Source: Synergistaceae bacterium
GTDB lineage: Bacteria > Synergistota > Synergistia > Synergistales > Aminobacteriaceae
NCBI GenBank assembly: GCA_017427625.1
Contig: JAFRSL010000046.1
Span: forward strand, 1 to 6,097
Reading direction: 5' to 3'
DNA: 6,097 bases
Part shown: in pieces, positions 1 to 6,097 of the stretch
How the letters are laid out: every line of letters begins with the position of its first letter
Numbering within the stretch: the first letter of the stretch is position 1
Notes under the pieces: generated by a model
What the model was told of the DNA's origin: nothing
Databases searched by the model: none
Seen by the model: the letters and a program-made list of their open reading frames with translations, nothing else
Made by a program: the position numbers and the translations under genes

Positions 1-40
1 GCTGTACATGTAACTTGAAGAGAAGTTCAGGGAAAAGTTA
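1..40 (+). other. Leader or 23S-5S spacer upstream of 5S rRNA
   Basis: This short stretch precedes the 5S rRNA. It contains a small hairpin-capable repeat (AACTT at 12-16 and AAGTT at 23-27, 6-base loop) and an 8-base palindrome TACATGTA at 5-12. I see no recognisable 23S 3' end, tRNA or convincing promoter. It is probably spacer between a 23S gene to the left of the window and the 5S, but a stand-alone 5S gene cannot be excluded. Confidence 0.35.
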
Positions 41-153
41 TTGGCGGCAAATGCGGCAGGGATACACCCGGTAACATGCCGAACCCGGAAGTTAAGCCTG
101 CGAGCGTTGATGGTACTGTGCGGGGTACGCACGGGAGAGCAGACCGCTGCCAG
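41..153 (+). rRNA. rrf: 5S ribosomal RNA
   Basis: Structural RNA of the large ribosomal subunit, about 113 nt, a little shorter than the usual 115-120. The two ends pair as helix I: TTGGCGGC (41-48) with GCTGCCAG (146-153), 8 pairs including two G-U wobbles. Internal landmarks of bacterial 5S are present: the conserved block CCGAACCCGGAAGTTAAG from about base 79 to 96, GATGGTACTG at 109-118 and GGGAGAGCAG at 133-142. The exact ends are set by the terminal helix and could shift by one or two bases. A strong terminator lies 16 bases downstream, so this is the last gene of its transcript. Confidence 0.95.
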
Positions 154-169
154 TTTAGATTTCATTTAG

Positions 170-205
170 AGAGGAAGTTCCACTTTTGGGGCTTCCTCTT
201 TTTTT
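170..205 (+). terminator. Rho-independent terminator after 5S rRNA
   Basis: The arms 171-181 (GAGGAAGTTCC) and 188-198 (GGGGCTTCCTC) form an 11-pair stem with two G-U wobbles, closed by a 6-base loop and extended by A170-T199. Seven T residues follow (199-205). On the opposite strand the wobbles become A-C mismatches and no T tract follows, so it should work mainly for rightward transcription leaving the 5S gene. Confidence 0.92.
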
Positions 206-210
206 ATTTG

Positions 211-537
211 TTACAACCTTTTAGCGGGTATAAGATTTTCTTTTAGGCCACGTAAAATTTGACGAGAGGTTACCGTAGTTACGATAACGTTCATTTTCAT
301 TTTGTGATCGTTCTTTATAGCGCAACACACACATTCTTTATCAGCATCATCGCGTGCTTCAAATTGCACTCCGTTGTCATTTGGTTTAGGAAGAAAATGC
401 CCAGTCCAATAAACGGCTTCTGGGATACCATTGGGATACGCATTATCTTTTCTTCGCTCCTTTGTACTGATATACCTCAGCGATAAACTCTTGGATGTTA
501 TAACTTGGAATATCCTGACAGAATACTTAACCCCCAC
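211..537 (-). CDS. Hypothetical small ORF, possibly a decayed or frameshifted gene
   Basis: I do not recognise this 108-codon frame. Its only usable in-frame start near the 5' end is a GTG at 537, directly after an in-frame TAA and 5 bases past the rqcP stop, with no good Shine-Dalgarno sequence. The middle and end look protein-like (IPEAVYWTGHF at about residues 38-48, a Cys-x-Cys-Cys at about 69-72, a basic C-terminus), with no signal peptide or membrane segment. A better ribosome binding site, AAAGGAG (457-463), stands 13 bases before an ATG at 441-443, but that ATG opens another frame that stops after 42 codons (315-443). One extra base just after this ATG would join it to the protein-like frame and give about 78 residues. 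So this may be a small gene broken by a one-base deletion, a sequencing error, or chance. Base composition looks more AT-rich than the ATPase genes. Confidence 0.3.
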   Translation of the reverse strand: MGVKYSVRIFQVITSKSLSLRYISTKERRKDNAYPNGIPEAVYWTGHFLPKPNDNGVQFEARDDADKECVCCAIKNDHKMKMNVIVTTVTSRQILRGLKENLIPAKRL

Positions 538-542
538 TTACG

Positions 543-818
543 TCAAAACGGTTTCTCGTCGGGCTTCACAGGGCGTTCCTCAAGTTGTTCCCATGATATT
601 GTCTTTGGCCGTCTCAATATTGCCTCGTCAGCACAGAGTACCTTCACCTTCAGCACACGGTTGATGTAAGCTATTTCAAGAATGTTGCCTTCGCGGACCT
701 CGCTTGATGGTTTGCATTCTCTTCCCTCAAGACGCACTGCTCCCAACTCTATCATCTCTTGTGCAACTGTTCGACGCTTTACAAGACGCGCTAACTTCAG
801 AAATTTATCGAGCCTCAT
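543..818 (-). CDS. rqcP: S4-domain RNA-binding protein, RqcP/YabO type
   Basis: A 91-residue protein that is almost wholly one S4 RNA-binding domain. The N-terminus, MRLDKFLKLARLVKRRT followed by A-x-E, carries the basic helix-turn-helix of the S4 alpha-L motif, and the EGREC, PSSEVREGN and LEIAY segments (about residues 31-50) match the remaining beta part. This closely follows Bacillus subtilis YabO, now called RqcP (86 residues as I recall it). There it binds the 50S subunit with RqcH and helps add alanine tails to chains on stalled, split ribosomes. A heat-shock Hsp15-like role is the main alternative; short length and the N-terminal pattern favour RqcP. The ATG at 816-818 is preceded by AGGAGG (829-834) at 10-base spacing. 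It lies alone downstream of the ATPase terminator and probably has its own promoter. The C-terminal tail after residue 70 is variable and charged. Confidence 0.88.
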   Translation of the reverse strand: MRLDKFLKLARLVKRRTVAQEMIELGAVRLEGRECKPSSEVREGNILEIAYINRVLKVKVLCADEAILRRPKTISWEQLEERPVKPDEKPF

Positions 819-850
819 AAATTTTATGCCTCCTATTTAGAATATTTATT

Positions 851-859
851 AGTATATCA
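851..859 (-). promoter_or_regulatory. Candidate extended -10 promoter for rqcP
   Basis: On the - strand this reads TGATATACT, that is TG-N-TATACT, an extended -10 element one base from the TATAAT consensus. The -35 region, 17 bases upstream, is only a T-rich run shared with the preceding terminator, which is tolerable for an extended -10 promoter. Transcription would begin near base 844, leaving a leader of about 25 bases that holds the AGGAGG site of rqcP. The position, just after a terminator and just before a gene, supports the call; the match itself could arise by chance in AT-rich DNA. Confidence 0.45.
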
Positions 860-872
860 GGTTTGATGGGAT

Positions 873-905
873 AAAAAAATTCCCCCCGACTTTTCATCGA
901 GGGGA
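873..905 (-). terminator. Rho-independent terminator closing the V-ATPase operon
   Basis: Read on the - strand, CCCCTCGA (904-897) pairs with TCGGGGGG (889-882) around a 7-base loop, with one G-U wobble and an added T-A pair at 905/881. A run of seven T follows (879-873). The stem begins 12 bases after the stop codon of the subunit D gene. On the + strand the wobble would be a C-A mismatch and no T tract follows, so it acts on the leftward ATPase transcript. Confidence 0.9.
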
Positions 906-917
906 TTAACTTTCTTC

Positions 918-1538
918 CTACGCCGAAACGATTTCCTTTATCTTCATCAGTCGGCTTAACGTTGACCTGTCCTGTTCGTCAAGCTTCATGCTGATGTATC
1001 GTATCGTCTCAGCCAAATTCGGAATCATCACGTATTCCAGAGCGTTGACCCTTCTTCTCGTGCGCTCAATCTCTCCGGCCATCAGTCGAATCGCTTTCTC
1101 CTCCGCCGCAAGGTGCAGAAGTTTCACGATTATTCCGCTGAACTGTTCAAGAGCAGCATCAAGCAGTAACGGCACGTTCACGAACCCGTAGTTCACGGGG
1201 TTTCCCTCCTGCTTAACGTCGTACTCAGGCACCATAACGCTCATCACATTATGCCACGTTACAGAGAGTGTCGACTTCGCGCCAGGGAAGATCAGTGCCT
1301 GCTCCAAGATCTCAGGTGTCGTCTGTGCGCGTGATAGCACGAATGTCCCGTAGCACTCCGCAAGTTCCTTCTCGACAGCCTCGCGGAGTTCTTTGCCAGC
1401 ACGAGCCTTCTCCAAGAATGCCTTGATCAGCGCGTCCTGTTTGTCCTTCAGAAGTTTGTGGCCGCGTTTCGCAACCGCAAGCCTCTTCTTAAGGCGGGAC
1501 AATTCCATTCGGTTGGGGTTGACGTTGATTCTCGCCAT
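918..1538 (-). CDS. atpD: V-type ATP synthase subunit D (central rotor shaft)
   Basis: Subunit D (NtpD in Enterococcus naming; not the F-type beta chain also called AtpD) is the long coiled coil that turns inside the A3B3 head and, with F, links catalysis to the membrane ring. The 206 residues match the family length. The N-terminal helix shows the family pattern from NPNRMELSRLKKRLAVAKRG (7-26) to KLLKDKQDAL (28-37). The C-terminal helix holds EIERTRRRVNALEYVMIPNL (156-175). The two helices, about residues 8-70 and 130-200, form the antiparallel coil, with a Gly/Pro-containing globular part between. The ATG is preceded by GGAGG at 9-base spacing, which directly follows the stop of subunit B; the gap between the two genes is 15 bases. 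It is the last gene of the operon. Confidence 0.96.
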   Translation of the reverse strand: MARINVNPNRMELSRLKKRLAVAKRGHKLLKDKQDALIKAFLEKARAGKELREAVEKELAECYGTFVLSRAQTTPEILEQALIFPGAKSTLSVTWHNVMSVMVPEYDVKQEGNPVNYGFVNVPLLLDAALEQFSGIIVKLLHLAAEEKAIRLMAGEIERTRRRVNALEYVMIPNLAETIRYISMKLDEQDRSTLSRLMKIKEIVSA

Positions 1539-1553
1539 CGTCAGAACCCTCCT

Positions 1554-2960
1554 TTATTCCTCGCCCTTCTCAGCCTTAGCCTTCAGTAACGGGTTGAGGT
1601 ATTTCTCGATGTACGCGTCGCGGATTCTCTTGAGTTCCTTCACAGGGATCATCGTCAGCAAGTCCCAGCCGAGTTCAAGTGTCTCCTTGATTGTGCGGTT
1701 CTCGTACTCGCCCTGACGTACATATCTGTCCTCGAATACCGTTGAGAATTTTGCGAACGCCTTATCCTCGTCTGACAGCGCACCTTCTCCGAGAATGACC
1801 GCAAGCTCCTTAGCCTCTTTGCCTCTCGCATAAGCCGCAAAAAGCTGGTTCATCAAATCGGCGTGATCCTCGCGGGTCTTGTCGCGTCCGATACCTTTAT
1901 CCTTCAGACGTGAAAGTGAAGGCATTACGTCAACAGGCGGGTAAATTCCCTGTCTGTGAAGGCTTCGGCTGAGGATAATCTGTCCCTCAGTGATGTAGCC
2001 CGTAAGGTCGGGAATCGGGTGCGTCTTGTCGTCCTCAGGCATCGTCAAAATCGGAATCTGAGTGATTGAGCCGCTCTTGCCCTTCAGTCTTCCTGCCCTC
2101 TCGTACATAGTCGCAAGGTCTGTGTACAAGTATCCGGGATAGCCGCGACGACCGGGAACTTCCTTACGTGCCGCTGAAATCTCACGCAGAGCCTCGCAGT
2201 AGTTCGTGAGGTCTGTCAGGATTACGACGACGTGCATGTTGCACTCGAACGCAAGGTATTCCGCCGCTGTCAATGCGATACGAGGTGTTGATATACGCTC
2301 GATTGCGGGGTCATCTGCAAGGTTGATGTAGAGAACTGTGCGCTGTAACGCTCCCGTCCTTCTGAAGTCCTCCATGAAGAATGAGGCTTCCTCGAACGTG
2401 ATACCCATTGCCGCGAATACAACCGCGAAATCCTCATGGCCGCTGATAACAGTCGCCTGACGCGCAATCTGTGCTGCCATTCTGTTGTGAGGAAGTCCTG
2501 ACGCTGAGAATATCGGGAGCTTCTGGCCTCTGACCATCGGGTTGAGTCCGTCGATCGTCGATATTCCTGTCTGAATGAACTCCGAAGGGAAGTCGCGCGA
2601 AAACGGGTTCATGGGCATACCGTTAATGTCGATGTTCTGTTCAGGGATTAACGTTGCTCCTCCGTCAATAGGCTCACCGCGTCCGTTGAAGACTCGTCCC
2701 AACATATCGCGTGATACAGGGAGCGTTAGAACTTTTCCCAAGAAGCGAACTTTAGCGTCCTCGTTCTCGATTCCTGTCGTTCCCTCGAAGACCTGAACCA
2801 ATGCTCTGTCGCTCTCGATTTCAAGAACTTTTCCGCGTCTCTTGTCCCCGTTTGCGAGTGTGATTTCGACCAGCTCGTCATAACGTACGTCCTGCGTCTT
2901 CTCGACCATCATAAGCGGGCCGGATATGCTCGATATCGTCCTATACTCTCTAGGCAGCAT
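1554..2960 (-). CDS. atpB: V-type ATP synthase subunit B (non-catalytic head subunit)
   Basis: Subunit B (NtpB) alternates with A in the A3B3 head. It helps bind nucleotide at the interface but does not hydrolyse it. The chain has 468 residues from the chosen ATG, a normal length. Where a catalytic subunit has a Walker A loop, B has [10 protein letters not shown] (151-160), the usual degenerate form. The segment [20 protein letters not shown] (269-288) is a family signature, and PSLSRL (347-352) supplies the arginine finger, R351, equivalent to R350 of E. hirae NtpB. A GTG three codons earlier (2967-2969) is in frame, but it overlaps the Shine-Dalgarno sequence GGAGG (2969-2973), which stands 8 bases before the ATG at 2958-2960, so the ATG is preferred. 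The start overlaps the end of the subunit A gene by 11 bases, suggesting coupled translation. Confidence 0.97.
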   Translation of the reverse strand: MLPREYRTISSISGPLMMVEKTQDVRYDELVEITLANGDKRRGKVLEIESDRALVQVFEGTTGIENEDAKVRFLGKVLTLPVSRDMLGRVFNGRGEPIDGGATLIPEQNIDINGMPMNPFSRDFPSEFIQTGISTIDGLNPMVRGQKLPIFSASGLPHNRMAAQIARQATVISGHEDFAVVFAAMGITFEEASFFMEDFRRTGALQRTVLYINLADDPAIERISTPRIALTAAEYLAFECNMHVVVILTDLTNYCEALREISAARKEVPGRRGYPGYLYTDLATMYERAGRLKGKSGSITQIPILTMPEDDKTHPIPDLTGYITEGQIILSRSLHRQGIYPPVDVMPSLSRLKDKGIGRDKTREDHADLMNQLFAAYARGKEAKELAVILGEGALSDEDKAFAKFSTVFEDRYVRQGEYENRTIKETLELGWDLLTMIPVKELKRIRDAYIEKYLNPLLKAKAEKGEE

Positions 2961-4743
2961 TGTTCTCACCTCCGACGGGGATTATTCCGTTTATCTGCTC
3001 CTTGATTGTGTCGTCGAGCTTGTCAATCTGGCCGATGTCCTTCTCCTCAAGGTAACGCATTCTCGCAATCTGCTCACGAACAGGAAGGTTAAAGAGCTTG
3101 TTCATGGCCGCGCCCTTGTGGAGTGCGTCAATTCCCGCATGATGGAACGCGACAATCGTCTTCAGCATCTTGAACTGCTTATCCATCGAAGCATAAGTGT
3201 CAATCTCGTGGAAAGCGTTTTGATGGAGGAAGTCCTCGCGGAGTGATTTCGCTGTCTCCATGACCATGCGCTCATCGCGTGAAAGTGCGTCGATTCCTAC
3301 GAGTCTCACAATTTCGTTGAGCTGTGATTCCTGCTCAAGAAGGCTCATTGCCTCAACACGAAGCCCGCTCCACTGGTCATCAAATTTCTCGTCCCAATAC
3401 GGATCAAGCCTCTCCGTGTAGAGTGAGTAGCTGTTGAGCCAGTTGATTGCCGGGAAGTGCCTCTGATACGCCAAATTCGCATCAAGTCCCCAGAATACTT
3501 TTGTAACTCGAAGCGTGTTCTGTGTAACAGGCTCTGAAAGGTCTCCGCCGGGAGGTGAAACTGCCCCGATGACGGTGATTGAACCTTCGCGCCCGTCCTT
3601 GCCGTTTACGATGCAGCGTCCAGCTCTCTCGTAGAATGATGCAAGACGTGTACCGAGATATGCTGGGTAACCTTCTTCGCCCGGCATTTCCTCAAGTCGT
3701 CCTGACATTTCGCGGAGTGCCTCTGCCCAACGTGATGTACTGTCGGCCATGAGTGCCACTGAGTAGCCCATGTCCCTGTAATACTCAGCGAGCGTGATCG
3801 CCGTGTAAACGCTTGCTTCACGGGCAGCAACGGGCATGTTCGACGTGTTTGCGATGAGTGTTGTACGCTTCATCAAGGGCTGCCCGGTCTGAGGGTCGTC
3901 AAGCTCCGGGAACTCAAGAAGAACGTCCGTCATCTCGTTTCCGCGCTCTCCGCAGCCTACGTAAACAACTATCTGAGCCTGTGCCCACTTTGCGAACTGG
4001 TGCTGAATGACCGTCTTTCCTGAACCAAACGGGCCGGGAACGCAAGCTGTTCCGCCGAGTGCGACGGGGAAGAATGCGTCAACAACCCTCTGCCCTGTCG
4101 TCATTGGTACGTTCGGCGCAAGACGAGTCTTAACGGGACGCGGCTTACGGACTGGCCAACGCTGAAGCATCTTCACTTCATGCTTCGTTCCGTTGTCGTC
4201 GATCACCGCGATTACTTCCTCGATTGTATGCTCGCCCTTCTCGATTTTTGCTACCTTACCTTTGACACCGTAAGGCACCATTATCCTGTGTTCAACGACT
4301 ACGGTCTCCTGAACTGTTCCGAGAATGTCGCCCGCTATAACTTCGTCGCCGACCTTGACCTTCGGGGTGAAGTCCCACTTCTTGTTACGGTCAAGCGCAG
4401 GGACGCTGATTCCCCTCGAAATGTAGGGGCTTTTAGCGGCTTTCTCGATGAGTTCAAGCGGCCTCTGAATACCGTCGTAGAACTGCTCAATGATTCCCGG
4501 CCCAAGCTCGACGCTCAAAGGTTCGCCCATTGACACAACGGGTTCGCCCGGCATCAGTCCAGAAGTTTCCTCGTAGACCTGTATTGATGCCTTGTCGCCG
4601 TTTACCTCCAGTATCTCGCCGACGAGTCCGAGTTCGCCAATATGCACAACGTCCTGCATACTTGCGCCCTCCATTCCGCCAGCGACTACAAGAGAGCCGG
4701 AGATCCTCTCTATTACTCCTTTTATTTCCTTTTTCTCAGGCAT
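2950..4743 (-). CDS. atpA: V-type ATP synthase subunit A (catalytic)
   Basis: Subunit A (NtpA) is the catalytic subunit of the A3B3 head; it makes or splits ATP as the D-F shaft turns. The 597 residues are near the usual 580-600. In order: an N-terminal beta barrel (about 1-75); the A-specific bulge insertion absent from subunit B (about 115-190, [13 protein letters not shown] at 132-144); the nucleotide-binding domain with Walker A GPFGSGKT (237-244, K243 and T244); GERGNE (265-270) with catalytic E266 and R267, at the same distance from the lysine as in E. hirae NtpA; the Walker B region [17 protein letters not shown] (329-345, D334); [11 protein letters not shown] (396-406); and a helical C-terminal domain from about 445. 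No key residue is missing. The ATG at 4741-4743 follows GGAG at 7-base spacing and lies 24 bases after subunit F; the 3' end overlaps subunit B by 11 bases. Whether H+ or Na+ is moved cannot be told from this subunit. Confidence 0.98.
   Translation of the reverse strand: MPEKKEIKGVIERISGSLVVAGGMEGASMQDVVHIGELGLVGEILEVNGDKASIQVYEETSGLMPGEPVVSMGEPLSVELGPGIIEQFYDGIQRPLELIEKAAKSPYISRGISVPALDRNKKWDFTPKVKVGDEVIAGDILGTVQETVVVEHRIMVPYGVKGKVAKIEKGEHTIEEVIAVIDDNGTKHEVKMLQRWPVRKPRPVKTRLAPNVPMTTGQRVVDAFFPVALGGTACVPGPFGSGKTVIQHQFAKWAQAQIVVYVGCGERGNEMTDVLLEFPELDDPQTGQPLMKRTTLIANTSNMPVAAREASVYTAITLAEYYRDMGYSVALMADSTSRWAEALREMSGRLEEMPGEEGYPAYLGTRLASFYERAGRCIVNGKDGREGSITVIGAVSPPGGDLSEPVTQNTLRVTKVFWGLDANLAYQRHFPAINWLNSYSLYTERLDPYWDEKFDDQWSGLRVEAMSLLEQESQLNEIVRLVGIDALSRDERMVMETAKSLREDFLHQNAFHEIDTYASMDKQFKMLKTIVAFHHAGIDALHKGAAMNKLFNLPVREQIARMRYLEEKDIGQIDKLDDTIKEQINGIIPVGGENNAA
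2969..2973 (-). promoter_or_regulatory. Ribosome binding site that decides the subunit B start
   Basis: On the - strand this is GGAGG, followed by 8 bases and the ATG at 2958-2960. The upstream in-frame GTG (2967-2969) shares a base with the site and has no better site of its own, so initiation at the ATG is much more likely. The site lies inside the last codons of the subunit A gene. Confidence 0.8.
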
Positions 4744-4767
4744 TTAATCTCTCCCGCCTCCGTTTTA

Positions 4768-5100
4768 TTATCGTTCCGCAAAAATATCCATACCGACAGC
4801 TTTCTCAACGCTTCCACGAATTGAGGCAAGCCCTGCGCCCGTCGCCCCTGAAGGCCCGGGTACTGGGAGAACGCTCGTATGATATTTGTCATTGATTTCC
4901 TCGACCTTCGACGTGAACTCAACGAACAAATCTTCCTGTATGAACACTACCGCATAATCTTCCCGCGCTAACTGCTCAAGTGTCGACTCAAATGTCCCGC
5001 GTGTCTCTGGGGTAAGAATTACGCTCCTCACTCCGACTGCCTGGAATGGAAGTGCCATCTCGTAGCTTCCGATTGCCGCCATAGGTTTGTTATCTGCCAT
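4768..5100 (-). CDS. atpF: V-type ATP synthase subunit F (rotor)
   Basis: Subunit F (not the F-type b chain of the same symbol; letters differ between naming schemes, NtpG in E. hirae) is a small Rossmann-like protein bound to the side of the D shaft, helping the rotor and in some species modulating activity. The 110 residues fit the family (about 100-110). The N-terminus has the typical beta strand and turn AAIGSYEMALPFQAVGV (8-24), the centre has YAVVFIQEDLF (49-59), and the C-terminus has the hallmark PVPGPSGATGAGLASIRG (79-96) followed by a helix ending near VGMDIF. The start codon overlaps the end of subunit C by 11 bases; its Shine-Dalgarno sequence, GGAGG at 5111-5115, is 10 bases upstream and is part of the subunit C coding sequence. 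Confidence 0.95.
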   Translation of the reverse strand: MADNKPMAAIGSYEMALPFQAVGVRSVILTPETRGTFESTLEQLAREDYAVVFIQEDLFVEFTSKVEEINDKYHTSVLPVPGPSGATGAGLASIRGSVEKAVGMDIFAER

Positions 5101-6088
5101 TGCTCAGAAGCCTCCTCCCAAATTCACGGTCAAGCCCTCCTGCTACACAAACAAGCGCAACCCTCATGTTGCGGGTCTCAGCCTCTTTCGTGAGAAGGTA
5201 GAGAAGGACATTCGCCGGAGCATCAATCGAGTATTTCGCGCCCTCAAGAACATTCACAAGATAGTCATCGAGCGACTTCGACACGTCAGACAGCGAAGCC
5301 TTAATGTCTCCAGTATCCTGCAACGCTCCGAGAACTGCGCCGATGTCTGTATGAGACAGCAGCCTGCTCCATGTCTCCTGAGGCTCATTGAGAAGCCTGG
5401 CCATGTCGTCAGGTGCTATAGTCCCGCCCTCGTGGAAGAAGGGCAACGCCTTTGCGCTCTCGTACTTCATTCGCGCGAGACGCACCGCACTCCTCAAATT
5501 CTCAGCGTCAATCCTGTGCTTGACCCACGCGGTAATCTCAGGCATCTTCAGACCGTCAGCAACTCCGAGCATTGCCTTGAACATCTGGTGGTCAATGAGT
5601 AGTTCAACGGCCTGCGCGTTCTTTGTCGCGTCCCAAAGCTGCCAGCACTGGGGGATTAAGTCCGTCAGTCCGTAAGGAAGATAGCTGTATTCCTCCGTCT
5701 CGATTGCGTTCGTGAGCAATTCTGTATCAATCGTCCCCAGCTTCGAGAGAAGGTCATAACGTCGTCCCTCAGACTCTCCGCCTCTGACCTTGAACAGTCC
5801 CTTAAGCAACACTTTCACATTGTGGAAGTCATAGGGCAGACGGAAGATTTCGAGTAATTCCTTGTCAGGCACAAACGATTCAAGTTCCTCGCATGTCGCA
5901 AGCATCTCTGAATCTATGGCCTTGTCGAAATTCCCCGCACCTGAAATCCACTGTGAATAGCTGGTCTCACCAAGTGCCTTGAGTGCGTCGTCAACATTTG
6001 CGCTGTCCATTAGGCGCGAGAAAAATGCCGTGTCCAGTATGTGATTTTCCATACCCCGCAAACGTGCTACGGTGTATACGTAACTCAC
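5090..6088 (-). CDS. atpC: V-type ATP synthase subunit C (shaft-to-ring socket)
   Basis: Subunit C (called d in eukaryotes, NtpC in E. hirae) is an all-helical funnel that seats the D-F shaft on the membrane rotor ring. From the GTG at 6086-6088 the chain has 332 residues, close to Thermus subunit C, and begins SYVYTVARLRGME, the usual family N-terminus. Helical repeats carry DFHNVKVLLKG (87-97), IDAENLRSAVRLAR (193-206) and KEAETRNMRVALV (301-313), the three copies of the family motif, so the protein looks complete. The frame stays open from the GTG to the right edge of the window (three further codons), and only nine bases are visible upstream, so the Shine-Dalgarno sequence cannot be checked and the real start could lie beyond the window. 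The 3' end overlaps subunit F by 11 bases. Confidence 0.94.
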   Translation of the reverse strand: MSYVYTVARLRGMENHILDTAFFSRLMDSANVDDALKALGETSYSQWISGAGNFDKAIDSEMLATCEELESFVPDKELLEIFRLPYDFHNVKVLLKGLFKVRGGESEGRRYDLLSKLGTIDTELLTNAIETEEYSYLPYGLTDLIPQCWQLWDATKNAQAVELLIDHQMFKAMLGVADGLKMPEITAWVKHRIDAENLRSAVRLARMKYESAKALPFFHEGGTIAPDDMARLLNEPQETWSRLLSHTDIGAVLGALQDTGDIKASLSDVSKSLDDYLVNVLEGAKYSIDAPANVLLYLLTKEAETRNMRVALVCVAGGLDREFGRRLLSNGR

Positions 6089-6097
6089 GACAACAGC

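Noticed and set aside
315..443. 42-codon frame on the - strand starting at the ATG with the better ribosome binding site
   Set aside because: The spacing of 13 bases is long, the peptide resembles nothing I know, and the overlapping frame looks more protein-like. It is used only as evidence about a possible frameshift.
450..490. Small inverted repeats on the - strand (TCGCT/AGCGA and CTGA/TCAG) upstream of the doubtful ORF
   Set aside because: Stems of 4-5 pairs are expected by chance and match no known riboswitch or leader.
520..546. Possible promoter on the - strand, TTGACG (541-546) with TATTCT (520-525)
   Set aside because: The spacer is only 15 bases, the -10 matches 4 of 6 positions, and the -35 overlaps the rqcP stop codon. 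Too weak to annotate.
1393..1716. 107-codon + strand frame across the B/D junction
   Set aside because: It is a shadow of two conserved genes and carries no supported start site.
2960..2969. GTG at 2967-2969 as the start of subunit B
   Set aside because: It overlaps the ribosome binding site that is well placed for the ATG three codons downstream, and it would add only three residues.
4180..4895. Two overlapping + strand frames of 117 and 121 codons
   Set aside because: They are antisense to subunits A and F, whose motifs are unmistakable; the translations are low-complexity and arginine-rich with no family resemblance.
5087..5602. 171-codon open frame on the + strand
   Set aside because: It lies wholly antisense to the conserved subunit C gene, has no recognisable domain, and is rich in Arg, His, Ser and Cys as expected for a shadow frame.

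Overview
The window is an ordinary stretch of bacterial chromosome. The end of an rRNA unit (5S rRNA plus its terminator, + strand) faces the 3' end of a V/A-type ATP synthase operon (- strand). Between them lie a small S4-domain RNA-binding gene of the RqcP (YabO) type and one weakly supported small ORF. A bacterium with a rotary V/A-type ATPase and an RqcP-like protein fits an anaerobic lineage such as Synergistota or Clostridia. That is inference from gene content and the feel of the proteins; the sequence alone does not fix the taxon.

Left region, bases 1-210: a 40-base leader, 5S rRNA at 41-153, then a strong rho-independent terminator at 170-205. Bases 211-872, read on the - strand: rqcP (543-818) with a possible extended -10 promoter just upstream, followed by an ORF of 108 codons (211-537) whose start is poor and which may be a decayed or frameshifted small gene. 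An intrinsic terminator at 873-905 separates rqcP from the ATPase operon.

Right region, bases 918-6097, all - strand: V-type ATP synthase genes in transcription order C, F, A, B, D. C and F overlap by 11 bases, F and A are 24 bases apart, A and B overlap by 11 bases, and B and D are 15 bases apart. D is the last gene and is followed at once by the terminator. The five products make the soluble part of the enzyme: the A3B3 catalytic head, the D-F central rotor shaft, and the C subunit that seats the shaft on the membrane ring. The genes for the membrane and stalk subunits (I/a, K/c, E, G/H) are not in the window and would be expected beyond base 6097, as in known V/A operons. All nucleotide-binding motifs are intact. 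The coupled ion (H+ or Na+) cannot be told without the K subunit.

I did not find a new biological system here. The points worth a second look are the doubtful small ORF at 211-537, the missing - strand terminator facing 5S rRNA, two identical 11-base start/stop overlaps in the operon, and a few start-site decisions.
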